Positions 5,261 to 12,485 of a stretch of DNA of 21,424 nucleotides are shown here, one piece after another. Under the pieces are notes generated by a model, which saw only the letters and a program-made list of their open reading frames with translations, had not been told where the DNA came from and made no database searches. This DNA is from Gammaproteobacteria bacterium. GTDB taxonomy: Bacteria; Pseudomonadota; Gammaproteobacteria; Pseudomonadales; M0112. Every line of letters begins with the position of its first letter. The first letter of the stretch is position 1. A program made the translations under genes and the position numbers. The stretch lies in the NCBI GenBank assembly GCA_006227085.1, contig SBFY01000059.1, positions 1 through 21,424 of the forward strand, written 5' to 3'.

Positions 5261-7042
5261 ATGCGTACCCATTACTGCGGCAAGCTAGGCCGCGCTGAAA
5301 TTGGCAAGACAGTGACCGTTTGCGGCTGGGTGCATCGTCGCCGTGACCATGGTGGGGTCATCTTCCTGGACCTGCGGGACATCGAAGGTATCGTGCAGGT
5401 GGTGTTCGACCCGGACACCGTGGAAGCGTTTGCCCTGGCAGACAAGGTGCGCAGCGAGTACGTGGTGCGTGTCAGTGGCATCATCCGTGAGCGTTCGGCC
5501 AACACCGTCAACCCGGATGTGCCGACCGGCTTCCTGGAGTTGCTGGGCAAGGAACTGGAAATCCTCAACCGCTCCGACACCCCTCCGTTCCCGCTGGATG
5601 AGTACAGCGGTGTCGGTGAGGAAGCACGCCTGCGCTACCGCTATGTGGACCTGCGGCGTCCGGAGATCCAGCAGAAGTTGCGCTTCCGTTCGCAGGTGAG
5701 TTCCCGTATCCGCCGTTACCTCGACGAGCACGGCTTCCTCGATATCGAAACGCCGATCCTGACCCGCGCCACACCGGAAGGTGCCCGCGACTATCTCGTG
5801 CCGTCGCGCACCCAGCCCGGCTCCTTCTTTGCCTTGCCGCAGTCACCACAGCTGTTCAAGCAGCTGTTGATGGTGGCCGGCTATGACCGCTATTACCAGA
5901 TCGCCCGCTGTTTCCGTGACGAAGACCTGCGGGCGGATCGCCAGCCGGAATTCACCCAGATCGATATCGAAACCTCCTTTATGTCTGATGAAGAGGTGAT
6001 GGACATCACCGAAGGCATGATCCGTGGCTTGTTCCAGGACCTGCTCAACGTCGATTTGGGTGTGTTCCCGCGCATGACCCATGCCGAAGCGATGCGCCGC
6101 TTCGCTTCCGATAAGCCCGACCTGCGCAACCCGCTGGAGCTGGTGGATGTGGCGGACCTGATGCAGTCGGTGGACTTCAAGGTCTTTGCGGGCCCGGCCA
6201 AAGACCCGAAAGGCCGCGTTGCTGCCCTGCGGGTTCCGGGTGGCAGCAGCATCAGCCGCAGCCAGATTGATGAGTACACCAAATTTGTTGGCATCTATGG
6301 CGCCAAGGGCCTGGCGTACATCAAGGTGAATGACCTGTCGGCCGGGCTGGACGGTTTGCAAAGCCCGATCGTCAAATTCATCGAGCCGGTCGCGATGGAG
6401 CTGATGCAGCGCGTGGGTGCCGAAAATGGTGACCTGGTGTTCTTCGGTGCGGACAAGGCGAAGATCGTCAACGATGCATTGGGTGCCTTGCGGGTGAAAC
6501 TCGGGCATGACCTGGGCATCCTGCAAGGGGAGTGGGCACCGCTGTGGGTGGTCGATTTCCCGATGTTCGAGGAAACCGACGATGGGCAATGGACCTCGGT
6601 GCATCACCCGTTCACCATGCCGAAATGCGATGTCGCCACCTTGGCCAGCAATCCCGGGGCGGCCTTGTCAGTGGCCTATGACATGGTGCTGAACGGCACC
6701 GAAGTCGGTGGTGGCAGCTTGCGTATCTATAACCTCGACATGCAGAAAGCCGTCTTCAAGGCGCTGGGGATCAGCGATGAGGAAGCCGACGAGAAATTCC
6801 GCTTCCTGCTGGATGCCCTGCGTTTCGGTGCGCCGCCACATGGTGGCCTGGCTTTCGGGCTGGATCGTCTGGTCATGCTGATGACCGGTGCCAGCACCAT
6901 TCGTGATGTCATCGCATTCCCGAAAACCCAGACGGCCACCTGCTTGATGACACACGCCCCGGCACCGGTGGAAGAAAAGCAGTTGCGCGAGCTCAATATC
7001 CGCCTGCGCACCAAAGCGAACGAGAACAACACAGCATCCTGA
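5261..7042 (+). CDS. aspS: Aspartyl-tRNA synthetase
   Basis: 593 residues (E. coli has 590), complete. It attaches aspartate to tRNA-Asp in the cytosol. Residues 1-105 are the OB-fold anticodon-binding domain (CGWVHRRRDHGGVIFLDLRD). The class II core contains motif 1 (FLDIETPILTRATPEGARDY, 159-178), the FALPQSPQLFKQLLM segment, and motif 2 (CFRDEDLRADRQPEFTQIDIE, 217-237). The bacterial GAD insertion lies at about 290-415. Motif 3 is GGLAFGLDRLVMLMTG (528-543). The start MRTHYCGKL is the standard N-terminus, with AGGA upstream. Residue 30 is His (RRRDHGG) where E. coli AspRS has Leu (RRRDLGS). His is found at this site in the non-discriminating AspRS of Pseudomonas aeruginosa, which also charges tRNA-Asn; this is suggestive, not proof. 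yebC follows after 10 bp. Confidence 0.98.
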   Translation: MRTHYCGKLGRAEIGKTVTVCGWVHRRRDHGGVIFLDLRDIEGIVQVVFDPDTVEAFALADKVRSEYVVRVSGIIRERSANTVNPDVPTGFLELLGKELEILNRSDTPPFPLDEYSGVGEEARLRYRYVDLRRPEIQQKLRFRSQVSSRIRRYLDEHGFLDIETPILTRATPEGARDYLVPSRTQPGSFFALPQSPQLFKQLLMVAGYDRYYQIARCFRDEDLRADRQPEFTQIDIETSFMSDEEVMDITEGMIRGLFQDLLNVDLGVFPRMTHAEAMRRFASDKPDLRNPLELVDVADLMQSVDFKVFAGPAKDPKGRVAALRVPGGSSISRSQIDEYTKFVGIYGAKGLAYIKVNDLSAGLDGLQSPIVKFIEPVAMELMQRVGAENGDLVFFGADKAKIVNDALGALRVKLGHDLGILQGEWAPLWVVDFPMFEETDDGQWTSVHHPFTMPKCDVATLASNPGAALSVAYDMVLNGTEVGGGSLRIYNLDMQKAVFKALGISDEEADEKFRFLLDALRFGAPPHGGLAFGLDRLVMLMTGASTIRDVIAFPKTQTATCLMTHAPAPVEEKQLRELNIRLRTKANENNTAS

Positions 7043-7052
7043 GGGGTGGGGT

Positions 7053-7799
7053 ATGGCTGGTCACAGTAAATGGGCGAACATCCAGCATCGCAAGGGTCGT
7101 CAGGACGCCAAGCGCGGCAAGATTTTCACCAAGCTGATCCGCGAAATCACGGTGGCCGCCAAACTGGGTGGTCCTAACCCGGAAGATAACCCGCGACTGC
7201 GTGCGGCGGTCGATAAGGCGCTGGGCGCCAACATGACCCGTGACACCATCGAACGTGCGATCGCCCGTGGTGCCGGTACCAACGAAGCAGATAATGTTGA
7301 AGAGCTGACCTACGAAGGCTATGGCCCGGGTGGGGTGGCTGTACTGGTCGAGGTCATGACCGATAACCGTAACCGCACCGTGGCGGAAGTGCGCCATGCC
7401 TTTTCGCGTGCCGGTGGCAACCTCGGTACCGATGGTTCGGTGGCCTACCTGTTCACCAAGCGGGGCTCGATCGGGTTTGCTGCCGGTGTGGATGAAGAGA
7501 AGCTGATGGAAGTGGCACTCGATGCCGGCGCCGATGACCTGGTCAGCAATGATGATGGCAGTGTGGATGTGATGACCTCGCCGGAAGCCTTCGGCAAGGT
7601 CAAGGATGCGCTGGCGGCCGCTGGGCTGGAGCCCATTGGCTCTGAAGTCAGCATGGAAGCATCCACGCAAGTGACACTCGACAAGGGTGGCGCCGAAAGC
7701 ATTCTCAAGCTGATCGAGGCACTGGAAGACCTGGATGATGTGCAGGAGGTCTATTCCAATGCCGATATCCCGGCCGATGTCCTCTCGGCCCTGTCCTGA
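7053..7799 (+). CDS. yebC: YebC/PmpR/TACO1-family protein
   Basis: 248 residues, full length for the family. The N-terminal signature MAGHSKWANIQHRKGRQD is invariant in the family; the acidic middle and C-terminal domains follow (YEGYGPGGVAVLVEVMTDN at about 89-107; DDVQEVYSNADIP near the end). Members have been described as transcription regulators (PmpR represses quinolone signalling in Pseudomonas). The mitochondrial homologue TACO1 and bacterial YebC proteins have also been linked to translation through difficult sequences such as proline stretches. The gene lies 10 bp after aspS and 94 bp before ruvC, the common proteobacterial order. In that 94-bp gap I see only a small hairpin (GCGCC/GGCGT near 7864-7878) and no strong terminator, so ruvC may be read through. 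Confidence 0.95.
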   Translation: MAGHSKWANIQHRKGRQDAKRGKIFTKLIREITVAAKLGGPNPEDNPRLRAAVDKALGANMTRDTIERAIARGAGTNEADNVEELTYEGYGPGGVAVLVEVMTDNRNRTVAEVRHAFSRAGGNLGTDGSVAYLFTKRGSIGFAAGVDEEKLMEVALDAGADDLVSNDDGSVDVMTSPEAFGKVKDALAAAGLEPIGSEVSMEASTQVTLDKGGAESILKLIEALEDLDDVQEVYSNADIPADVLSALS

Positions 7800-7893
7800 A
7801 AAACGCGCGTTCACAGCCTATTGGCCGGGTTTTTCCGTTACCATGGGGCAACGATCATCACCGCGCCAATGATGGCGTCAGGATACGCAAGGC

Positions 7894-8415
7894 ATGACCC
7901 TCATCCTGGGTATTGATCCTGGTTCGCGGGTAACCGGTTTCGGCATCATCGAAACCCGGGGGAATGCCCTCCGCTATGTGACCAGCGGCTGCATCCGTAT
8001 CGCGGACGAATCCTTTCCTGAACGCCTCAACACCATCTATCACGATCTCGGCGAAGTGATTGAACAACATGCCCCGCAGGTGATGGCCGTGGAGCAGGTG
8101 TTCATGGCCCGCAATGCGGCATCGGCATTGAAACTGGGGCAGGCACGCGGGGCTGCCATTGTGGCCGGGGTGTCACGAGGCTTGCCCGTACACGAATATT
8201 CAGCGCGGCAAATCAAGCAGGCAGCGGTGGGGATGGGTGCAGCGACCAAGGCACAAGTGCAGCACATGGTCATGACGCTGTTGCGTTTGCCATCGGCGCC
8301 GGCAGAAGATGCTGCCGATGCGCTGGCAGCAGCCATTTGCCATGCGCACACATCGGCCAGCCTGGTCGCGGTAGCCGGTGCGCGCTCGGTACGCCGTGGG
8401 CGAATCCGCTCATGA
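7894..8415 (+). CDS. ruvC: Holliday-junction resolvase RuvC
   Basis: 173 residues, the same length as the E. coli protein. RuvC acts as a dimer that nicks two opposed strands of a Holliday junction after RuvAB migration, using two Mg ions. The four catalytic acids are present: Asp8 (GIDPG), Glu67 (AVEQVF), Asp139 and Asp142 (EDAADALA). This is the usual set shifted by one residue relative to E. coli because of an extra N-terminal residue. The RNase-H-like fold strand LILGIDPGSRVTGFG begins the protein. It is the first gene of ruvC-ruvA-ruvB, with 25 bp to ruvA. No LexA-box-like sequence is obvious just upstream. Confidence 0.97.
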   Translation: MTLILGIDPGSRVTGFGIIETRGNALRYVTSGCIRIADESFPERLNTIYHDLGEVIEQHAPQVMAVEQVFMARNAASALKLGQARGAAIVAGVSRGLPVHEYSARQIKQAAVGMGAATKAQVQHMVMTLLRLPSAPAEDAADALAAAICHAHTSASLVAVAGARSVRRGRIRS

Positions 8416-8440
8416 GGATGGTTATCAGGAGATACGCATT

Positions 8441-9043
8441 GTGATCACGCGCCTCAAGGGAACCCTGCTGGAGAAACAGCCCACGGAAGTGGTGCTGGAT
8501 GTGAATGGCATCGGCTACCAGGTGTTTGTCCCGCTGTCAGCGTTTGCCGCCTTGCCGGATGTCGGCCAAGTGGCCGTGCTTTATACCCATTTTGTGGTGC
8601 GTGAGGATGCGCATCATTTATATGGCTTTACCGATCGTGATGAGCGCCGGTTATTCCAGGAGCTGATCAAGGTGAATGGGGTGGGGCCGCGGCTCGGGTT
8701 GAATATCCTGTCGGGCATGGAAATGCCGCAGTTTGTGCAGAGTATCCATGACGGTGACACCACGGCCTTGGTACGCTTGCCGGGTGTTGGCAAGAAAACC
8801 GCTGAACGTCTGGTGGTGGAAATGCGCGACCGCCTGAAAGACTGGGACGTGACCGGTACCGGTCGCCATGCCCCGGTAACGCAGGCTGGCCCGCCGGCGA
8901 AACAGGAAGCGGAAAGTGCCCTGCAAGCCCTGGGTTACAAGCCGGCACAGGCGGAACAGGCGGTGAAGGCCGTGCTGAAAGCCCAGCCGGATTTGCCAAC
9001 GGAAGAATTGATCCGCCAGGCGCTCAAGCGCATGGTGGGCTGA
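8441..9043 (+). CDS. ruvA: Holliday-junction DNA-binding protein RuvA
   Basis: 200 residues from GTG 8441, chosen because AGGAG (8427-8431) sits 9 nt upstream and the protein then starts with the family N-terminus (M)ITRLKGTLLEK. The frame also opens at ATG 8378 inside ruvC, which would add a 21-residue tail not found in the family. RuvA tetramers hold the four-way junction flat and load RuvB rings. Domain I is an OB fold (1-62); domain II (65-145) has two helix-hairpin-helix motifs (LIKVNGVGPRLGLNIL and LVRLPGVGKKTAERLV); a flexible Gly/Pro linker (about 145-157) leads to the C-terminal domain III that contacts RuvB (ALQALGYKPAQAEQAVKAV). Confidence 0.96.
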   Translation: MITRLKGTLLEKQPTEVVLDVNGIGYQVFVPLSAFAALPDVGQVAVLYTHFVVREDAHHLYGFTDRDERRLFQELIKVNGVGPRLGLNILSGMEMPQFVQSIHDGDTTALVRLPGVGKKTAERLVVEMRDRLKDWDVTGTGRHAPVTQAGPPAKQEAESALQALGYKPAQAEQAVKAVLKAQPDLPTEELIRQALKRMVG

Positions 9044-9062
9044 GCACAGGTATATAAAGAAG

Positions 9063-10115
9063 ATGATTGAACCCGATCGCCTGATCAGTAACCGCAGCCA
9101 GGGTAATGAAGAAGCCCAGGAGCGCGCCATCCGGCCGGCCTCGTTGCAGGAATATATCGGCCAGTCCGAAGTGCGCAGCCTGATGGGTATCTTTATTGAA
9201 GCCGCCCGCAAGCGCAGTGAATCGCTGGATCACACCCTGCTGTTTGGCCCGCCGGGTTTGGGCAAGACCACGCTGGCCAACATCATCGCCCATGAGATGG
9301 GCGTGAACCTGCGTACTACCTCTGGGCCGGTGCTGGAAAAAGCCGGCGACCTGGCCGCCTTGCTGACCAACCTCGAACCGCACGATGTGTTGTTCATTGA
9401 TGAGATCCATCGCCTGTCCCCGCATATCGAGGAAGTGCTGTACCCGGCGATGGAAGATTTCCAGCTCGACATCATGATTGGCGAAGGGCCTGCGGCGCGT
9501 TCCATCAAGCTGGATTTGCCGCCGTTCACCCTCGTCGGTGCGACCACCCGTGCCGGCCTGCTGACCTCTCCCTTGCGCGACCGTTTCGGGATTGTGCAAC
9601 GGCTGGAGTTTTATTCCATTGAAGAGCTGGCAGCGATCGTGCGCCGTGCGGCAGCCATCCTCACGGTGACAATAGAAGATGACGGTGCCATGGAAATCGC
9701 CCGCCGTTCGCGTGGTACCCCGCGTATAGCCAATCGCCTGCTGCGACGGGTGCGCGATTTTGCCGACGTGCGTGGCAATGGCGTAGTGACCGCGGCGATC
9801 GCGCGCGATGCCTTGTCGACCCTCAATATTGATGAAGCAGGCTTTGACCAGCTGGATCGCCGTTTCCTGTCGACCCTGATCGACATGTTTGATGGCGGCC
9901 CGGTCGGGTTGGACAGCCTCGCGGCGGCCATCAGTGAGGAACGCGGCACCATCGAGGATGTGCTGGAGCCTTACCTGATGCAGCAGGGGTTTATCCTGCG
10001 CACACCGCGTGGCCGGGTAGCGACCCGCCATGCGTACCTGCACCTGGGTTTGAAAGTGCCGGTCAGGGTGGAGCAATCCCCACAGGCCGGCTTGCCATTG
10101 GGCGAGGGTGACTGA
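9063..10115 (+). CDS. ruvB: Holliday-junction branch-migration ATPase RuvB
   Basis: 350 residues (336 in E. coli). Hexameric AAA+ motor that pumps DNA through the RuvA-bound junction. Walker A is GPPGLGKTT (62-70), Walker B is LFIDE (110-114), sensor 1 is GATTRAG (159-165), and the arginine-finger segment is LRDRFG (171-176). The C-terminal winged helix contains LEPYLMQQGFILRTPRGR. The ATG at 9063 has the purine-rich AAGAAG just upstream, 19 bp after ruvA. The stop TGA shares its last A with the ATG of ybgC (TGATG), a coupling overlap that ties the ruv genes to the tol cluster. Confidence 0.97.
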   Translation: MIEPDRLISNRSQGNEEAQERAIRPASLQEYIGQSEVRSLMGIFIEAARKRSESLDHTLLFGPPGLGKTTLANIIAHEMGVNLRTTSGPVLEKAGDLAALLTNLEPHDVLFIDEIHRLSPHIEEVLYPAMEDFQLDIMIGEGPAARSIKLDLPPFTLVGATTRAGLLTSPLRDRFGIVQRLEFYSIEELAAIVRRAAAILTVTIEDDGAMEIARRSRGTPRIANRLLRRVRDFADVRGNGVVTAAIARDALSTLNIDEAGFDQLDRRFLSTLIDMFDGGPVGLDSLAAAISEERGTIEDVLEPYLMQQGFILRTPRGRVATRHAYLHLGLKVPVRVEQSPQAGLPLGEGD

Positions 10116-10549
10116 TGGGCGCGGTGGCGGATTTTTCCATCGGGCTGCGTGTCTATATCGAGGACACGGACGCCGGTGGCATTGTGTATTACGTCAATTA
10201 TCTCAAGTTCATGGAGCGCGCCCGTACCGAATTCCTGCGGGCCCTGGGTGTGCCGAAAGCCGCCCTGGTGACGGATGAAACGCTTTTTGTTGTGCATTCT
10301 GCCAATGTCCGGTATCGTGCGCCCGCCCGCCTTGATGACGAGCTCACTGTCACCGCAAAACCGGTTAAGGTGACGCCCGCCAGCCTGGTATTTTCGCAAT
10401 GCGTTTATCGTGGTGATGAACTGTTGTGTGATGCCGACATCCGTATCGCTTGTGTCCTGCAGGAAGGTTTCCGTCCCGGCCGTATGCCGGCGTTTATCTA
10501 TTCTGCCTTGTCCTCATTGATCGAACAGGGAGACCCCGCTCGTGAATGA
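10115..10549 (+). CDS. ybgC: Acyl-CoA thioesterase YbgC (Tol-Pal associated)
   Basis: 144 residues, a single hotdog-fold 4HBT domain. The signature EDTDAGGIVYYVNYLKFMERART contains the catalytic Asp19 (Asp18 in E. coli). The enzyme hydrolyses acyl-CoA or acyl-ACP thioesters in the cytosol and is known to associate with phospholipid synthesis enzymes. Its fixed position as the first gene of the tol-pal cluster suggests, without proving, a lipid-homeostasis link to the Tol system. It overlaps ruvB by 1 nt and tolQ by 8 nt. The usual promoter position upstream of ybgC is occupied by ruvB, so the tol genes may depend on the ruv transcript or on a promoter within ruvB that I could not identify. 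Confidence 0.95.
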   Translation: MGAVADFSIGLRVYIEDTDAGGIVYYVNYLKFMERARTEFLRALGVPKAALVTDETLFVVHSANVRYRAPARLDDELTVTAKPVKVTPASLVFSQCVYRGDELLCDADIRIACVLQEGFRPGRMPAFIYSALSSLIEQGDPARE

Positions 10550-11270
10550 ACCCTTATCCGTCGTCCACCTGATTTCCAACGCTGGCCCGTTGGTCAAGGG
10601 TGTGATGCTGCTGTTGTTTTTGGCTTCAGTGTTGTCATGGGCCGTGATTGTGCAGCGCGTGCTGTTTTATGCACGGGAGAAGCGCAGCATGGACCAGTTT
10701 GAAGACCAGTTCTGGTCAGGCATGGATTTGGGTCAGCTATTCCGGCAAGGGCATGAACGTGCCGAAAGCGGCAAGATGAGCGGTATGGAAAGTATTTTCC
10801 GGGCCGGCTTCCGTGAGTTCAGCCGCCTGCGCCAGCAAGCCGGTGTCGATCCGGATGCCGTGATGGAAGGTACCCAGCGTGCCATGCGTGTGGCCACACT
10901 GCTGGAAGAGCAGAAACTCAACCGCTACCTGTCATTCCTGGCCACAGTAGGTTCCACCAGTCCTTACGTCGGCCTGTTCGGTACCGTGTGGGGCATCATG
11001 AATTCCTTCCGGGGTTTGGCCAATGTGCAGCAGGCCACGCTGGCGACGGTGGCACCCGGCATTTCCGAAGCCCTGATCGCCACCGCGATGGGTTTGTTTG
11101 CGGCGATTCCCGCGGTGATTGCCTATAACCGCTTCCTCGCTGATGTGGATGTGCTGATCGGCCGCCTGGATGTGTTTACCGATGAGTTTTCCAGCATCCT
11201 GCACCGGCAGGCGCATGCCCGCCGTGGTGGTCATGCTTCCCATGATGACGAAGCGGAAGACGAGGAATAA
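10542..11270 (+). CDS. tolQ: Tol-Pal inner-membrane stator protein TolQ
   Basis: 242 residues from GTG 10542, with GGGAG about 9 nt upstream; the start overlaps the ybgC end by 8 nt. TolQ forms the pentameric proton channel that energises TolA, of the MotA/ExbB type. Three membrane helices are visible: about 19-41 (GVMLLLFLASVLSWAVIV), 131-155 (SFLATVGSTSPYVGLFGTVWG) and 171-197 (APGISEALIATAMGLFAAIPAVIA). The last two carry the conserved polar residues of the channel (Thr148, Thr181). A cytoplasmic loop lies between the first two. The tail is His/Asp/Glu-rich (HASHDDEAEDEE) and somewhat longer than in E. coli (230 residues). Confidence 0.97.
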   Translation: MNEPLSVVHLISNAGPLVKGVMLLLFLASVLSWAVIVQRVLFYAREKRSMDQFEDQFWSGMDLGQLFRQGHERAESGKMSGMESIFRAGFREFSRLRQQAGVDPDAVMEGTQRAMRVATLLEEQKLNRYLSFLATVGSTSPYVGLFGTVWGIMNSFRGLANVQQATLATVAPGISEALIATAMGLFAAIPAVIAYNRFLADVDVLIGRLDVFTDEFSSILHRQAHARRGGHASHDDEAEDEE

Positions 11271-11272
11271 TC

Positions 11273-11710
11273 ATGCAACCGCGTCGCCCCAAAACACGGC
11301 CGATGGCTGAGATCAATGTGGTTCCCTACATTGATGTGATGCTGGTATTGCTGGTGATTTTCATGGTGACCGCCCCCTTGCTGATGCAGGGCGTGGAAGT
11401 GGAGCTGCCGAAAGCCGATTCCAAGCCGTTGCCAAACAAGGATATTGAGCCGGTGATCGTGTCGGTGCGCCCGGATGGCACCTATTACATCAATCTCGGT
11501 GTCGAACCCGAAAAGCCGCAGCCGCTGGAACGTATCCAGTCACAGGTCAGCACCATCATGAAGAACAAGCCGGAAACGCCGGTGCTCGTCTGGGGTGATC
11601 ACAAGGCCAGTTATGGCATGGTCGTCACCCTGATGGGGGCGCTGGAAGCCGCCGGTGTGCCGGATGTCGGACTGGTGACGGATGCCCCGCCGCCAGCGAA
11701 AACCCGGTAA
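11273..11710 (+). CDS. tolR: Tol-Pal inner-membrane protein TolR
   Basis: 145 residues. A short basic cytoplasmic start (MQPRRPKTRPMAEINVVPYI) leads into a single membrane helix (about 18-38) containing Asp21, the protonatable residue of the ExbD/TolR family. The periplasmic domain follows (VEVELPKADSKPLP, then the C-terminal fold with MGALEAAGVPDVGLVTDAP). TolR dimers sit in the TolQ pentamer and bind peptidoglycan when energised. It starts 2 bp after the tolQ stop, so stoichiometric co-translation is expected. Nothing is unusual. Confidence 0.96.
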   Translation: MQPRRPKTRPMAEINVVPYIDVMLVLLVIFMVTAPLLMQGVEVELPKADSKPLPNKDIEPVIVSVRPDGTYYINLGVEPEKPQPLERIQSQVSTIMKNKPETPVLVWGDHKASYGMVVTLMGALEAAGVPDVGLVTDAPPPAKTR

Positions 11711-11721
11711 CGGGTGCTGTC

Positions 11722-12483
11722 ATGAACGCAACCGCGCAACACCCCTTCGAGAATCTCGTGATTCCCGCCGTGGTGACCTCGGTGATCCATGTCGCCGCTG
11801 TGCTGTTGCTGTTTTATAGCTGGCAAATGCCGCATACCCAGATCGCCAAGCGACCTGAGCTGCAAGTCATGCAGGCGCGCACGGTGGAATTAAAGCAAAA
11901 GGCCCCGGACAAGCCGAAGCCGGCACAGGTGGCGGTGCCCAAGCCCGCGCCCAAACCAACGCCGGCGCCACCGAAAGCGGCACCCAAGCCGACCCCGAAG
12001 CCGGCGCCAAAGCCGACGCCAAAACCGGTGACCAAACCCACGCCCAAGCCCACCCCGAAACCGGCTCCGGCACCGACCCGTACTGAAGCGGATGTGTTGG
12101 CCGACTTGCAGCGCGAAGCGATGCTCAAGCAGGAAGAACGACAGATGCAGGAAGCGCTGGAGCGGCAGGGCAAGGAAGATGAGCAGCTGGCCGCCAGTTT
12201 TATTGGCGTGATCAAGTCAGCGGTGGAAAACAACTGGAGCCGGCCGCCGAGTGCGCGGCGTGATATGCGGGCTGTCGTACAGATCCGGCTCATTCCAACC
12301 GGCGAACTGATCAGTGCCACCATCAAACAGGGCAGTGGTGACAGTGCCTTTGACCGTTCGGTATTGCAGGCGGTGGAAAAGGCCGCACCATTCAGTGAGT
12401 TGAAAACGGCTCCTGGCAGGGTGTTTGAGCGCTATTTCCGTTCGTTTGAACTTGAATTTTCACCAGAGGATTTGCGGATTTGA
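11722..12483 (+). CDS. tolA: Tol-Pal bridging protein TolA with Pro/Lys-rich middle
   Basis: 253 residues, much shorter than the 421 of E. coli. Domain I: inner-membrane anchor at about 12-33 (LVIPAVVTSVIHVAAVLLLFY), contacting TolQR. Domain II: residues ~62-119 are an almost pure Pro/Lys/Ala/Thr array of KPTPKPAPKP type, followed by a charged helix (about 120-155, DLQREAMLKQEERQMQEALERQ). Domain III: residues ~157-253 are the globular C-terminal domain that binds Pal and TolB (FIGVIKSAVENNW, GELISATIKQGSGDSAFDRSVLQAV). In most TolA proteins domain II is a long Ala/Lys/Glu-rich helix; here the first part resembles the extended Pro-Lys spacer of TonB. Position between tolR and tolB and the domain III motifs make TolA, not TonB, the correct call. 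Confidence 0.93.
   Translation: MNATAQHPFENLVIPAVVTSVIHVAAVLLLFYSWQMPHTQIAKRPELQVMQARTVELKQKAPDKPKPAQVAVPKPAPKPTPAPPKAAPKPTPKPAPKPTPKPVTKPTPKPTPKPAPAPTRTEADVLADLQREAMLKQEERQMQEALERQGKEDEQLAASFIGVIKSAVENNWSRPPSARRDMRAVVQIRLIPTGELISATIKQGSGDSAFDRSVLQAVEKAAPFSELKTAPGRVFERYFRSFELEFSPEDLRI
11929..12075 (+). repeat. Degenerate Pro-Lys codon repeat array in tolA
   Basis: Repeats of about 6-12 bp built on AAGCC(G/C)AC(G/C)CC encode KPTPKPAP-like units (residues about 70-118). Such arrays are prone to in-frame length change between strains. Confidence 0.75.
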
Positions 12484-12485
12484 AC

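Noticed and set aside
5843..6607. 254-residue minus-strand frame opposite aspS
   Set aside because: Antisense shadow; His/Gln-rich composition typical of reversed GC-rich coding sequence, no start context.
7800..7893. Possible terminator or promoter between yebC and ruvC
   Set aside because: Only a short hairpin without a T-run and no pair of promoter boxes at proper spacing.
9024..10076. 350-residue minus-strand frame opposite ruvB
   Set aside because: Antisense shadow of a certain gene created by GC-rich codon bias; the protein has no recognisable domain.
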